A stretch of DNA of 64,000 nucleotides from Hymenolepis diminuta. Lineage: Eukaryota > Platyhelminthes > Cestoda > Cyclophyllidea > Hymenolepididae. The stretch is taken from NCBI GenBank assembly GCA_900708905.1, contig CAADRB010000017.1, positions 2,298,947 to 2,362,946 on the forward strand, read 5' to 3'. A program made the position numbers and the translations under genes. Under the pieces are notes generated by a model. It was not told the DNA's origin. It made no database searches and saw nothing but the letters and a program-made list of their open reading frames with translations. This document shows, one piece after another, positions 13,938 to 26,600 of the stretch; position 1 is the stretch's first letter; every line of letters starts with the position of its first letter.

Positions 13938-16900
13938 CTGAAACAAATAATACGGAAAGTGTTACATTGGGTTTCGTTGTTTTTCGGCCAATGGCCTACT
14001 AAAATGGTGATCGGCAATCTCGATTGCTTTAATTGTAACTAGTGTTAGTGTAATGATTGCAGTGTTGTTCAATGTAGATAATGTAAAGATTTATAGTTAT
14101 TTGGATAAATAGCGGTTTTTGTCATTAAGGGAAATGTACATCATAAATCATAAATTTTTACTTAAATATATATATTTATAACTACCAAGGCCGTTTAGAG
14201 AAGTTTTTTAAAACTCATTCTGGATAAGGTTTAGCTTCGTAGAGCCCCCCGATGAGAGACTCGATGCTACCCTGTATACTAGCCCGACAACCAGTGTGGC
14301 TGGCCATTCCCTTCACTGGGTGTAAGCCAATGAGAATCAAAATTGTGACTTCAAACATAATAGGTATCCACGGTGACCGGTACGTCACCGATATATAAAT
14401 ACATATATGTGTTGTCAAAACATAACAGGTTACTGAAACCCTTATCAGACTCTTCTGTTTCAAATATTCATTTTTTAATTTTGTAAAATCTACTCATTGT
14501 TCTAAGGAGCGAGCAAGGAGTTCATTAAATAATATTTGAGCAAATAAATGTTTGATTGAGTCGCTGGGACAGATTGCATGAAACGTATCCCCAACATTTA
14601 ATTTAGGGTTAATAGGTATTGGAATTTTGCAACAGTAAAGTATGCAAATTAATACAAGCTCAATATTGTACTCCTGAGTAATGGATAAATTGGGACGATT
14701 CAATCACTGCAGTATTGCCGCCCACGTACATTTACCCAGCCATAACTGATAACACTCTTTTATTTCTAGTTGGATTTATGATTTTGAGTTCATGTCCCAA
14801 GTCTTCACGGCAAATGTTCTTAACCACAAATGCACATATATGTCTCTGCTCTTTGTGTGTCTTGTCCTCATCAACTCCGCTTTCACTATGCGTATGGGCT
14901 TGAATATACATATATATATAAAATGCAGTCATAAGCTAGTGCTCACCGATGCTCAGCATTTTATGCTTGATACTAGCCATATTATTGCTACTTATAAAAT
15001 CAGCTAGCATTTAGTTATTCTTGAAATAATCCCATGTCTAACACTATGGCGTAGGTGTCATTAAGTTTAAGTAGTATGAGGTTAACATGAAATATAATCA
15101 CACAGAAAATAATTAGTTATAAGATTCTGTGTGAGCCTCTTCAAAAGCTCGTTTGAAAGGCAGATGAGAATAGATGTAGTGGTTTCCAAACTTTCAAGTT
15201 AATTATTTTTTTCTCAATACAATTTTGTCCCATCGTAATGATATATTTTTTTCCCAGATAGTAATGAACTTTGTCACGCTTGGCCTATTCAGTGCGTCGA
15301 TGTGGCCTGATTTCTCACGATGCAGTGGGAATGCCATTGCTGTCAATTCTCAACTCAAACCACCTGCCTATCGCATCAGACGAATAATCTCACTAAATCG
15401 AGAATCCAACTACTACCATGTCTCAATCCATACATACTGATTGCTTTCCTCTCGCACTATACCTCTATATGAATAACTTTGTATGTGCTCATTAGGACAG
15501 TATCTCCTAACAATTCTTCTAAGGTCCAATGCACCACAGTCCCACCTCAATTCTTGTTCTAATTTGGGAAAGGTTATTGTATTCTGTTAGCCCTACTCAG
15601 TCAGATTATGGAAGAAGCTTTACTTGGGATTAGTGCTACTTTAAATTTACTTTACCTATTACCATATGTGCATTTGCATTAAACCTAGCATGGAATAATA
15701 ACAATAATACAGCTAGGATAAATAAAGTATCGGTAGGACATATCGAATTAATAATAAGGTTAACTCATTTAAAAATTGTAATTTATATAATCAATTATAG
15801 GAAAATCAAATTTTATTTGGTCCTTTTGATATCAATAAAATAGTAAAGCGATTATAAAAGGTCCAACTATATGATACTATAAATGAAATGAATTGTAAAA
15901 TCCGTATAATTTGTTCTCAAAAACTATGATACTTCTAAATGAATTTCACTATTGAAACATTTTACGGCCAAAGAAGACCATTTTATACTAAAAAATATCT
16001 CTGGAATATTCTTAAAGTTGACGCATCGGGTTCGGGCTTTTCTTTGAAGTGCGGTTTAAATAAGAAACTTATTAGACTTGAACAGATAGAATGAAAGCGT
16101 GTCGAGGCCTAATGGCAAAGGGGGAGCAATCATCTTCCCACAATGGCTATTTCTATCTCCAGCAGTAGAGGATAGTGTTTCTAGCTCCTCATTAGTCCCC
16201 TATATGTCTATGACAATCTGCACGCCAGCACCTCTCTTTTGTGCTAGCGAGCTCTTTAGCTTAGCCTACTTCAAATTTTAAATATCAGCGTGCTTGGTGG
16301 CTTACTCCTTAGTTGATTTTAGTCTGGGTGGTTCGTGTGGGTCCTTTTTATAAAATAAATGTATAAGCCATCATTAATAGTAAACGCCTAAGCCAGCCTT
16401 TCGTTGAATCAAAAAAAGGCGGATAAATAAAGTTGTCACTAGACAGAAACCATTGGTTCTGTAGTTACAAATATTTACGAAGTTTTACTGTCTCTCCTGA
16501 GTCGAACGCAACTATTTGTAATATTAAACACTTAGCGTTGTACGATCAATCCCTCAAAATGCTTCCTGCTTCCGTCAACAGTATGCAATCTTTAAAAACT
16601 TAATGCTGCAAACCTTTCAGCCCCAATGTATCTAAAGCAAAAGGTCAAAAGAGAATTTATTTGTGGGTACTAATGGGAGAGGATTTAGCATAAATTTAAC
16701 AGAAAGGAGATCTTCTAGGACACATCAGTGTTCAAAATGTAAGACGGTGTAAAAAGGTTTATTAATCCAAGAGTTCGCTGCGAATATAAAGAGTGACATT
16801 TCACAAATATAAAGGGAAAAACTTGGTTTTGATCACACAAGATCGTATGAATATGAGAAACAGTAAAGATTGTAGTAATTGGAGAAAGATTTAGATATGC

Positions 16901-19900
16901 GGGTAATCAAGTTGTGGTATCATGTATTTTAATTTTTTTGGATTTTTTAAATCACTGAGTCACTAATATTCTCATAATGAATAGAGTTTATTTTGTAAAG
17001 CGTAATGGTTCAATTTCAGGAATCTACAAGCCGATATCCCAACCAGAGGAAAGAAAAAAATACGAATTCTCGTTGTCATGGCGAAAAATCAATAAAGGTC
17101 AAACCAAATTATGTACACTATGACACAATTCATATTAGCGTACACAAATAATTTAAGAAATAAGCGTTATTTTCAGTATTCATAGGAAAAAAATTAATTT
17201 CGTCAAGGAAAAATATTTGCCAATCATTCATTATTATAGTTCCATCTTAACCGACTCCCTGATTGATGTATAAGATCATGTTCATGATATTCAAAGCTCG
17301 TTAGCCGATTTATTGATCAAGCCACCTCGATTCATTTATGCCTTGCTATAGCCAAGAGCAGGTAGATGAAGGTTGCAACGGTGTTTTAGAAATAGAAGGG
17401 ATCACTAAAGTTCACTAGCTCTGAGAACTGATGATAATATATATATTCTGCAACAGAGTAGCATTATTTACGGTTTCATAAAAGGTACTACTTTGAATTG
17501 TGAAAAGTAACTGAAATTCAAAGCAACGTAAAGATATCAAAGAGTCTTATTTCATTTGGTTTTTGGATTTTGGCAGCTCACGTTTCAAAAATTGAATGTT
17601 ATGATTCATTCCCATTATTAAAGAAAATTCTTGTCTGTGTCATTTGGTGCCTACTGAATGGTTTCTATTCGCGGTGGTCAGTCTTGCCGCTTCGATTTAT
17701 TTACTGTGTACACTGATATTCAGCACCTTACAGTCTTGAAATAGCAGAGATGAGACGACTAAAAATTTTGATTGGTGGAGCTAACGTGCCTTTATCATCT
17801 TCCTATCTCATGTGATTGGAGTTCTCAAAGCTAGGACATGTCTTAGTTCCACTAATTTCTTCTATTACACTTTGTGATTTAAATCCTTTTACCTCCCTAG
17901 ATTTTTATTTATGAGGTAGTCCTAGAAGTATGTGTCAAAATCTTACTTTTGAATGTTAGTTGGGAGAAGAAATCCTAAAACAAACTATAGAAAATATAAT
18001 CTCTACTCACCAAGAAAGCGTTATGGTCTGGTTTCCTAAAATGTCTACAAGTAGTTTAAAATCTAATTTGTTTAATTTATTGTGTCTACTTAGTTTCAGT
18101 CTTCCTGTCAGGGTTTTGTTTATTTAGAATAGGAGAAAAATCAAAATTGAAGCACGCACAAAATGTCGATAATTTGACGAATGTAAGCTAACCTATAATC
18201 AATTCAACTAAAACTCAAAATTCAAGCAATTTTTTTCTACAAATTTTAATACTTATTATCTGCTTCATTAGAAAAAATTATTTTTGAAGTTCTGCGCCTC
18301 TGTTCTGCGAAGTTGAATACAAAATAGTCGAAATGCAAAATACCACTGGTATTGTAACAATCATTTCATCGTAATCCTACTGCATAGGCGTAAACAAAAT
18401 GCTAGACAACAATAGTAACTAAAAATATTTGTTTCAAAGTGGTTTAATAGTTATATAAATGGTGGTATAAGTTGCCATTGATAATAGCCCTTTTTAAAAT
18501 AAAAAATTATTTTATATATTTTTACTCAACTATCTGTGGTGTACTCGTACTATTAAGACTAATGTACTAATAATATTTGATTTTCGAAAATTGAAATGAA
18601 TGTATATAATTCAGTTGAAACTCGAAATCCAATACTTCGAACTCATTCAAAATAGCAAAAATATGGGGACATAAATTAGTGTAAAGGATAAACATAAATA
18701 TGTCAAGATATCTATGTTGAAAAAATTGAGAAAGCTAAATGATCGCTTCTGCAATAGTCTATCTTCTAGCTGTCACAAGTAACAAATTAATACGGAACTA
18801 AAGCACCAAATAAAAGGCCTGGAATACTTTCGGCACATATTCAAAAACAGACAAATCAGAGCCTTTAAAACACAAAGATGGTTAGACGGTTCAGACCCTA
18901 ATTTCACAATTGGCTTCTTCTAGATCCCCTCCTCCACTTCATACTCTATTAAACTTGTCTATTTGTTACCGCCGACTTATATGATTTTCTATAAATCTAA
19001 GTTTAAAGGACTTGTTGCTTTGCCATTCGCAATAATAATAAATAGCAATATCATCTCACGGAACGTATGATTGCATAAATTAAACAAAAGTTATGTGAAA
19101 TTATGACTAATTAAATGATTAAATATAAGGACCAAAATAAACGACAATGAAAATTTCGGGGACGAAATAAGGGTGTAAGCTTAAAAATTAATTCAAACAA
19201 TGTCATCAGCAATGATGATGAAATTAAAAATAACTGAGGTCTATTAAAATGGAACAGTTTTTGGAGAAGAAGGAGGAGGAGGAGGAAGATTAAATCAGTG
19301 ACTTACAAGATCAGTGACAAGCTGAGGTCGGTTCTGCTTGACAATCTCGACAGCCCGAAAAACATCCACTTCAGACTGAGCCAAAATTCTCTCCATGCAG
19401 ATGCTTATCGCGCAGAAAACTCCGGCACGCGAAACTCCGTCACTAAATAAAAAAAGGGAGAAGGAAAAAATTATTTTCTTAATAAAAAATTTTTACTATA
19501 TTTCATTTTAGTTTTTACAACAAATTCTGGCCTCGCGTTGGTTCAAAAATTACCGATGTTTTAATCAATTGGGTTAAATAAACTACCAAAATTTTCATTA
19601 GACTATCAGAAGCTATGGTAGTGGCCTACTTTAAACCACGATAAGCACGTTTAGATACTACAGATAGGAGTTTTGCGTCATAAGGATTTAAAGACGTTAC
19701 TGCGGCTTCGTGGATGAGAAACCGACGTATTTTCATGAGGAATGCGAATAGAGAGTAATTCTGGAAATACATAGAGAGCCATCCTGTAATAGATACGCAC
19801 CAATTTTACTCTAATTTTTGCCTTTATCTATCCAAATCTGGTGACTTCTAAGCCAAAACATCTGCAGTAGTATAGAGAAAAAAACAATAATTCATTCTTC

Positions 19901-22900
19901 ATTAGTATCTATATAATCGATGCTAAGGCCAATGAAATATATCCTCCATAATGATAATTAAATAAATTTTAAATTGTTACATCTGTAAATATCATAAGAG
20001 TCTGATTTTTAAGTACAAATATTGCTGTTCAGTTAATAAATAAATTACCCCACTCAAATTAAACCGTATACACTTGTCCTTAACCGATGTAATTTCCAGG
20101 GCTAAATGGCCTTTCGGCATCATGCGACGGTTCGTTTACCCGAAAATTACCTCAGACCTTTTAACGTGACCAAAATTTAAATGGTGTACGTTATCGAAAG
20201 CAAATTCACTTGAAGGTAGTGATATGGACGAAAATGAGGTGAAACACAGTTGTAGGCATGTTATTAATTTTAGACATAACCCATAAGATTAAAAATAATG
20301 AATAACAGAGTAAGAAAGTAAAAACTAATCCATAATACTCAATATTTACTTTGGTATCTTCTGTTATTTCAATTATTATTCATTCATTCAAAAGAAATCG
20401 TATTTAGTTCGATAACTTTTCTTAAAGCCGGCATTTTATTAACACATATCGGCCACAATGTAAATTAAAATGGATTATTTTGCTTTAGATTAAGTGAATT
20501 CAAGTATGAATAAATTTAAATCGGTCTGCTATGTTGAAAATCACGCAACCCTATCCGTCCTTCTCAGTCTTTGAAAGGAAAAAATAAACATATGCGACCC
20601 AAATTCAAAAATTAAATGATGTAAAGCTTATTTGATGCACTGATTTTAGTTTAAGGGGGTATTCAGGAATTATCACTTTAACCATCAAAGTCTTTAATGT
20701 TCAACTTCCTTCTCTCAGTAATTTTATACCGAAACCTATATACTCTTCTGTTTAACTTACATCCTCTGTATGATCAGTTAGATTAAATAGTGTAAGCATA
20801 AATATTACTACTATTGAAAAAAAATACTTTCAGATTTTTGTATTTACATTTCTGATACATTTTGTTCTGAGTTTTCACATGTGAACAGCAGTTCTGTGAA
20901 CTAAATTTTATAACTCAACACCGAGATTTATGGACGAGACTACATTTGGAATATCAGAGCTTGCTGATCGATTTGTTGGACAAGCCACCTCGACTTATTT
21001 TTATATTCTTACAGCAAAGAGAAGATAAGATTAGTAGATTCATTCTAAACATAACAGAGATCACTGGAGGTGTCTCAAAGTGACTGAATTTCAAATTGAT
21101 AAACTTATAGGAACCGCAAGGGTATTTTGTGCCAGCCTTGAGATGTTTGCCATCTACTTTACATAATATTCCTCATATACTCCAAAATTTGGTTTTAATA
21201 TAAATTATATTTAAGAGAACACTCATACATTATTTTTGATACTTGCATTTAAAATTCAGATATAAAATAGCTATTAAATAAAATTTAAAGCAGATTCATA
21301 AAATACAATTATTAAATATATTATTTCCTCTATAAATTTAATGTTTTGGTTAGGTTATGCCTTCCGATAATGTGGTTAGAAATTTATTCCCCTTCTTCTG
21401 TTCTATTTCCATCATGTGAAAGCTAAATTATTAATCTATTTTACCTCTCTGTGGGATTCCGTGCAAAATTTCAGAAAAGGAGAAGATTCTATTCTCGCTT
21501 TACGAGAAAAAATAGTCAGATTTAAACTCTTTTAGGGCTTCTAAGCCTAAAATTACTCTCCAGTAGTCAACATACTTCCGGATCCCCCGACATAAAGGTT
21601 GACTTTTTAATGCATTAAGAACTAATACCCAAAAGACTCCAGAGAACATCTCTCAAATAGATCATTTCTAAGAATATTGCATCAGTTACAACGCTGTGGG
21701 GAAAGCCTATCATATTCAAGTCGTTCTGTCTCAAAGGTACTTTATCATTTTGTCAGACACTGAGTATCTGAATACCCCTGTTATAAGGGACAGCGATCAG
21801 TATATACACACGTGTACATTCCTTAGACTCTGTCAATTAATTGAAATACAAAATTAAGCTAATGAGTGCTCCCTTGTAGCCACTACTACATTTGTATGCC
21901 TTCAAAGATATAACAACATTGAGAGGGACTCCACTGTCCATTGTGTTTACTGAATGCCCAGAATCAACGAAATCTTTAATGCGCCTTCATTCAAATAATT
22001 TTTATGAATTCTACAAAATATTGAGAAAATAACTGATCTTCTTCCAATCTGGATGATTTTTAGCCATCTCATTACTGCCATGACCAAGAAAATCGATCTC
22101 AACGAAACTAACCAATAACTAAATTATGAAAATCAAAATTCGCAGCGTTTTCATTGGATCTTTTCGTTTACATAATGAATTAATGATGTATATTTATCAA
22201 AATATGGGCCATTTTGGACTTAAATTAATAAGTAATTTGATGACTCAACGTCATTTAGCATCAGGTCGTAAAACTAACGTTACCCACCACCACGTCACCA
22301 CTGTATCTCATTTTTCTATCTTAAAAAATCATAATCTTTCCTACTCTCCGGTTTAATTGACAGTCTGGGCAAAAAACGCACTTCTGTCGATTTGGCAGGG
22401 TAAAAGCGAGAGGGAAAGTCGTAAGTATTCAAACGGTGGAGATTCTTTTCTAAAGAGTTTAATTACGGCTATATGATGGACCAGAAACTGATGAATGCTG
22501 GATGGGTAAAATAGAACGTCTTTAATACCTTTTAATTAAAACATCTATATGCAAATGAATATTCAAATGGTAAGAAGCATTAAAAACTATCTTTGAATTA
22601 TTCCTGTCACTGTGGTATCCAGGTCGCCAATTGCAAACCACGTAATAAGCACCCTTGAGACAGGGCAACTTGAGCATGATTAACCTCCTCTGGTCCTCAA
22701 TTTAGTCTAGTTTTTCTATCTAATCTATCTAAAATATAATACTAAGGGAACTAGACCAGACGTGCTCTCTCTGAAATGCTCTGTGGTTTCATAGGTAGTT
22801 TTCAATATGTGATAATTTTCATTTATTTATGAATTTTAAATTAAATCTATACTAAAAGTCGGTTAGACTGGTTTTCATCGTAAAGGTTTTTGCAATTTCC

Positions 22901-23556
22901 ATTCATTTGAAACCGTCAGGCAGTCACCACAAATATTGTGCACTTCTCATACATTGAAAATAAAATCAGCAAACTTCTGGACATATTGTTCTTTGTTTTA
23001 TAATTCAATTTAGAGTGTGACGATGCTTGCAAATGATAGGTGTGCTAACATTAAGTTCGGCGTATTTCCTCAATGCCCGATGCTTGAAAGAGTATTTGCC
23101 GCTGCTTTTTCAAAGTTCCTTTGAAGACTCTTGCATCGAATAAATACGAATATAAATTTTTCAGTTACTTCAGTTTTTTGGCACTCATGACCTGACTTCA
23201 GAAGCAAGCTTCCGCCAGTGAAATTGCTGAAATTTCGCAACACTAATATTATGATATTTAATATTTATATTTATATTTAATATAATATATTTATAATATT
23301 TAATAACATAGGGGGGGAGGTGCAAATTGTCGTGCCCACTGCATTCTCAAGTGACTTTCATTTTAACTTAAAGGTAAAAATTACACATTTTGAAATATGT
23401 AAACGGTGGAAACTGTCTGTAAAATTATATAAGAGGTTCACCATTGCTACACTTTTTGAGAATATTAAGGTGTTCCGAGTACTGCGAGGGGACAACGATG
23501 TTACTCAGCGATTCTCTCAAGTTTTAATAAAGATGTTTTCGCCCATTTTAGAAAAC

Positions 23557-23610
<54 letters not shown>

Positions 23611-23626
23611 NNNNNNNNNNNNNNNN

Positions 23627-23680
<54 letters not shown>

Positions 23681-26600
23681 AGGTATTGCGTGATCATTAT
23701 AAAAAATTCTACTCAAAGTAGTAAATTAATTTCGTATACTACGAAAAAGGCGCCAGAGAAATTTACCTTAGGATAGCTACCTTATAAAGAGGAATATATT
23801 TAGCTTTCTCATCTCTGCCGTTATAATTGTAAGCCACTGATATAAAGTCAATTTGAATTTTTAACCAGTTGAAGAGAAAACTACCAGAAGTGGCAGGATC
23901 GACCATTCTTAATTAAAAAACCAATCAATAAGCGCTGAACATCGTAAATCAGAAGACGAATCATAAAATTCGGATTTTGAAACGTGGGTCACCTATTTAG
24001 TGAATATTGCACAACCGGAATACAAACTCTAAATGGAGTAGGACCCTTTAATACCTTGAGATTGCTCTCGATATCCTTTTGATCCACATCCCCTTATCAT
24101 TAAAAAAGGTAAATTTTTTGTACTGCTGTGGCTAATAATAATAGAAGGGAATACTATATGGCAAATGCAATAAATCCTCAATGACTTCAAATGCCCTATT
24201 TCTGAATGTTTTAAATCCTCTCAAAACACCAGAGATCAAATCACCTTCCATCAATCTATTACAGATTAAGTACAGTCATTTGAATTGAGCCTATATTTCA
24301 AAGTTTAAACTTGCCTGACTTTTATTTAAATAAATACTCACAATAGAAAACATGATTATTCGCCATTTTAGATAAGGACTTATTAATACTCATCTTAGAA
24401 AAGTAAAATTCAAGCAAATTTTCTTTATTTTCACGTTGAAGGCGCTGAATCTGACCTATTCTTCTGATTAGAGTAATAGGTGATCAGTTTATAAATAAAA
24501 GTATTCAACGCCAGATCTATAATTTATTAAAAGTTTTGTGCCTTGTGAAAGACGGCGATTTAGAGAGAGAGAAACAAGGCATAGATTTGTAAATATTTTA
24601 CATTTGAAATATCGAAATGTTAAGACAATTATGTTGCTAAAAGGAACAACTTTAAAATAAATAAAGCTCGGTTTACTTTTATGGACGTTTGAACTTGAGC
24701 ACATCATAAATTCATTTACGTTTCGACTTCAATAACTGCAAAGGGTTCAACCAGCATCCTTGTCCTAAAATGCCTTTATTGCGTATGATCTTAAAGTCGC
24801 ATCGGAGACTGAGTTTGCTCATGTGAATCAAAATCGACTTATTTAGTTTTAAACAAACCACTTTGTTGTGACTTCATGTATACTTTCCCCCATCTACCTC
24901 TTTCTTTATATCTCTTTAAATATCCATACAAATCTCTAATATATATTTTTTCTATAAATACACTCCCACGCACCAGCAACAACCAAAATTTGCAGGCTGC
25001 AATACTATTCCATCTACATCCCCCTCTCTAATCTGTGACTTCTGGCTCTTCACAAAAAATGCTCGCAACTATTTCACCACCCATTCTCCAGGTGTGTGGC
25101 GACGATCGCATAAAGTTAGAAGGGTGGTAGCTCAGACAGTTTCTATTATTCAGGCTCTAAGGTATCTTGACTATTTCTAGGATTAATTAGTGGAACCTCT
25201 TTAGAGGTAGTTTGAAGAATTTATCCAATTTAAATGGTAATTCTTCATTGCTGTCAAATGCGATCAAAGCAAAGGAAGAAATATGGAAATGGAAACTTTG
25301 ACTCCGGTGTTTTATCCTGCAGACTCATTTTACGTTTTGGGCAAAGTCTGCTTTCGGAAAAAGGAGAAGAATAAAAATCGTAAACTCTGCTCTTAATGGA
25401 AAATAAAATATTTAACGTGGGGGGAAAACCAGAGCTGCATTAAAGTGCTGGTAATTAGTTGAATGAAAATGTGAATCCCATTGTTTTATTTAGAATTATT
25501 TCTTCAAAATCCTCAACAGATAAAAGTGTCAAAAATGCTTTTTTAGGGTAATGGAAAGTTATTCTAAAGCCACTTCCATGAGAAACGTGCCATCTACGCC
25601 ACTGAATGTGCACCGGTGAACATACGCGCTCGTTAATATTTACTTTTTCAAACACCCGTATTAGTATTTAAAAATGAAGGAATCGATTATCATCTGTGAT
25701 TCTTAACGTATATTTATGTGTGACATTAAATGAATAACTTCATTTAGCTGCATGGGAGGTTTGCGTTAAGGAGACGCCACTAATTTAGAAGTCAGACACT
25801 CAAGTACGTCTATATGTCTAAAAACGGGGAGATAAGAGATGAGGGAAAAGCTTTGGGGGTGTGGAGATGCATTTTCGGTTAGCGAGACTATTTCACGCTT
25901 TGGTATAAATAAGCATTGAATTCGGATAACGTCTAAGTAATTTACCACACATGCGCGACTTAAGGTTGATCTGTTCTTACTTAACAGAATTCAGTAAATT
26001 TGAACTAGTTTAACTTATTTTCGACTTAAGAAAGCAGGATGAAACAAAATGGAGAACATGGACTGAATGATTATCTTTCCCAGCATTGCAAACTTTGATA
26101 TCATTAAGTAAGAATGGGGCGAATTCAGCGTAGAGATAGCAAGCTAAAGCAGTAAGTAGTGTTCATAAAGCAACTATTAGATACTATGAAAAATTGATGA
26201 ACTACTAGACGGTCGAGAAGATGTCATAGACAGAACGGCGTGAAGAAAGCGTAAAATGGAATTAAATCGATAAGCTACCGTTGGTAAGTCCAAAGTTACT
26301 AGAGCAGAACCTTCCTTACTTTTACTGTCTGATTTTAACAAAAATATCCTAGGGAAATGAGACAAATGAATGTACCAGTGAGTTACAGGTTGAGAATTTG
26401 GAGAAAATAGTTAATAAAATATTAAACCTATTCGGTAAACAATTAAGATGATTAGGACTGATTCATATTTCAACTTACTTGCTAACAACCAGTATTGGAC
26501 TTGATGTGTCGGTCACAAAGTTCCACTCCCTGGCAAGGTAGGCCATTTGAACGATGATATCACAAGAAGTGGCGGGAGTATCTGAATCAGGCCATTTCTT

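Larger units (their letters stand above)
13938..19306 (-). other. Phosphatase intron before the last exon
   Basis: 5.4 kb. It holds repeat family A copy 2, the weak SINE-like segment at 14.3 kb and GC-richer islands at about 14.7-14.95, 15.22-15.45 and 16.08-16.27 kb. These look like decayed insertions and encode nothing recognisable. Confidence 0.7.
19443..26478 (-). other. Phosphatase intron inside the D2 phosphate loop
   Basis: 7.0 kb, the largest intron. It splits the D2 loop after the second base of the Asn codon. Contents: repeat A copy 3, a TTTATA-rich tract at about 23.25-23.30 kb, the gapped (TATC)n array and a GC-richer segment at 25.02-25.15 kb. Confidence 0.75.

Noticed and set aside
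23320..23721. 133-codon open frame with repeated Ser-Ile-Tyr-Leu
   Set aside because: It is the translation of the (TATC)n microsatellite and crosses an assembly gap.
25110..25160. GGGTGGTAGCTCAGACAG, like the start of a tRNA gene
   Set aside because: A-box positions do not fit fully and no B-box or cloverleaf follows.
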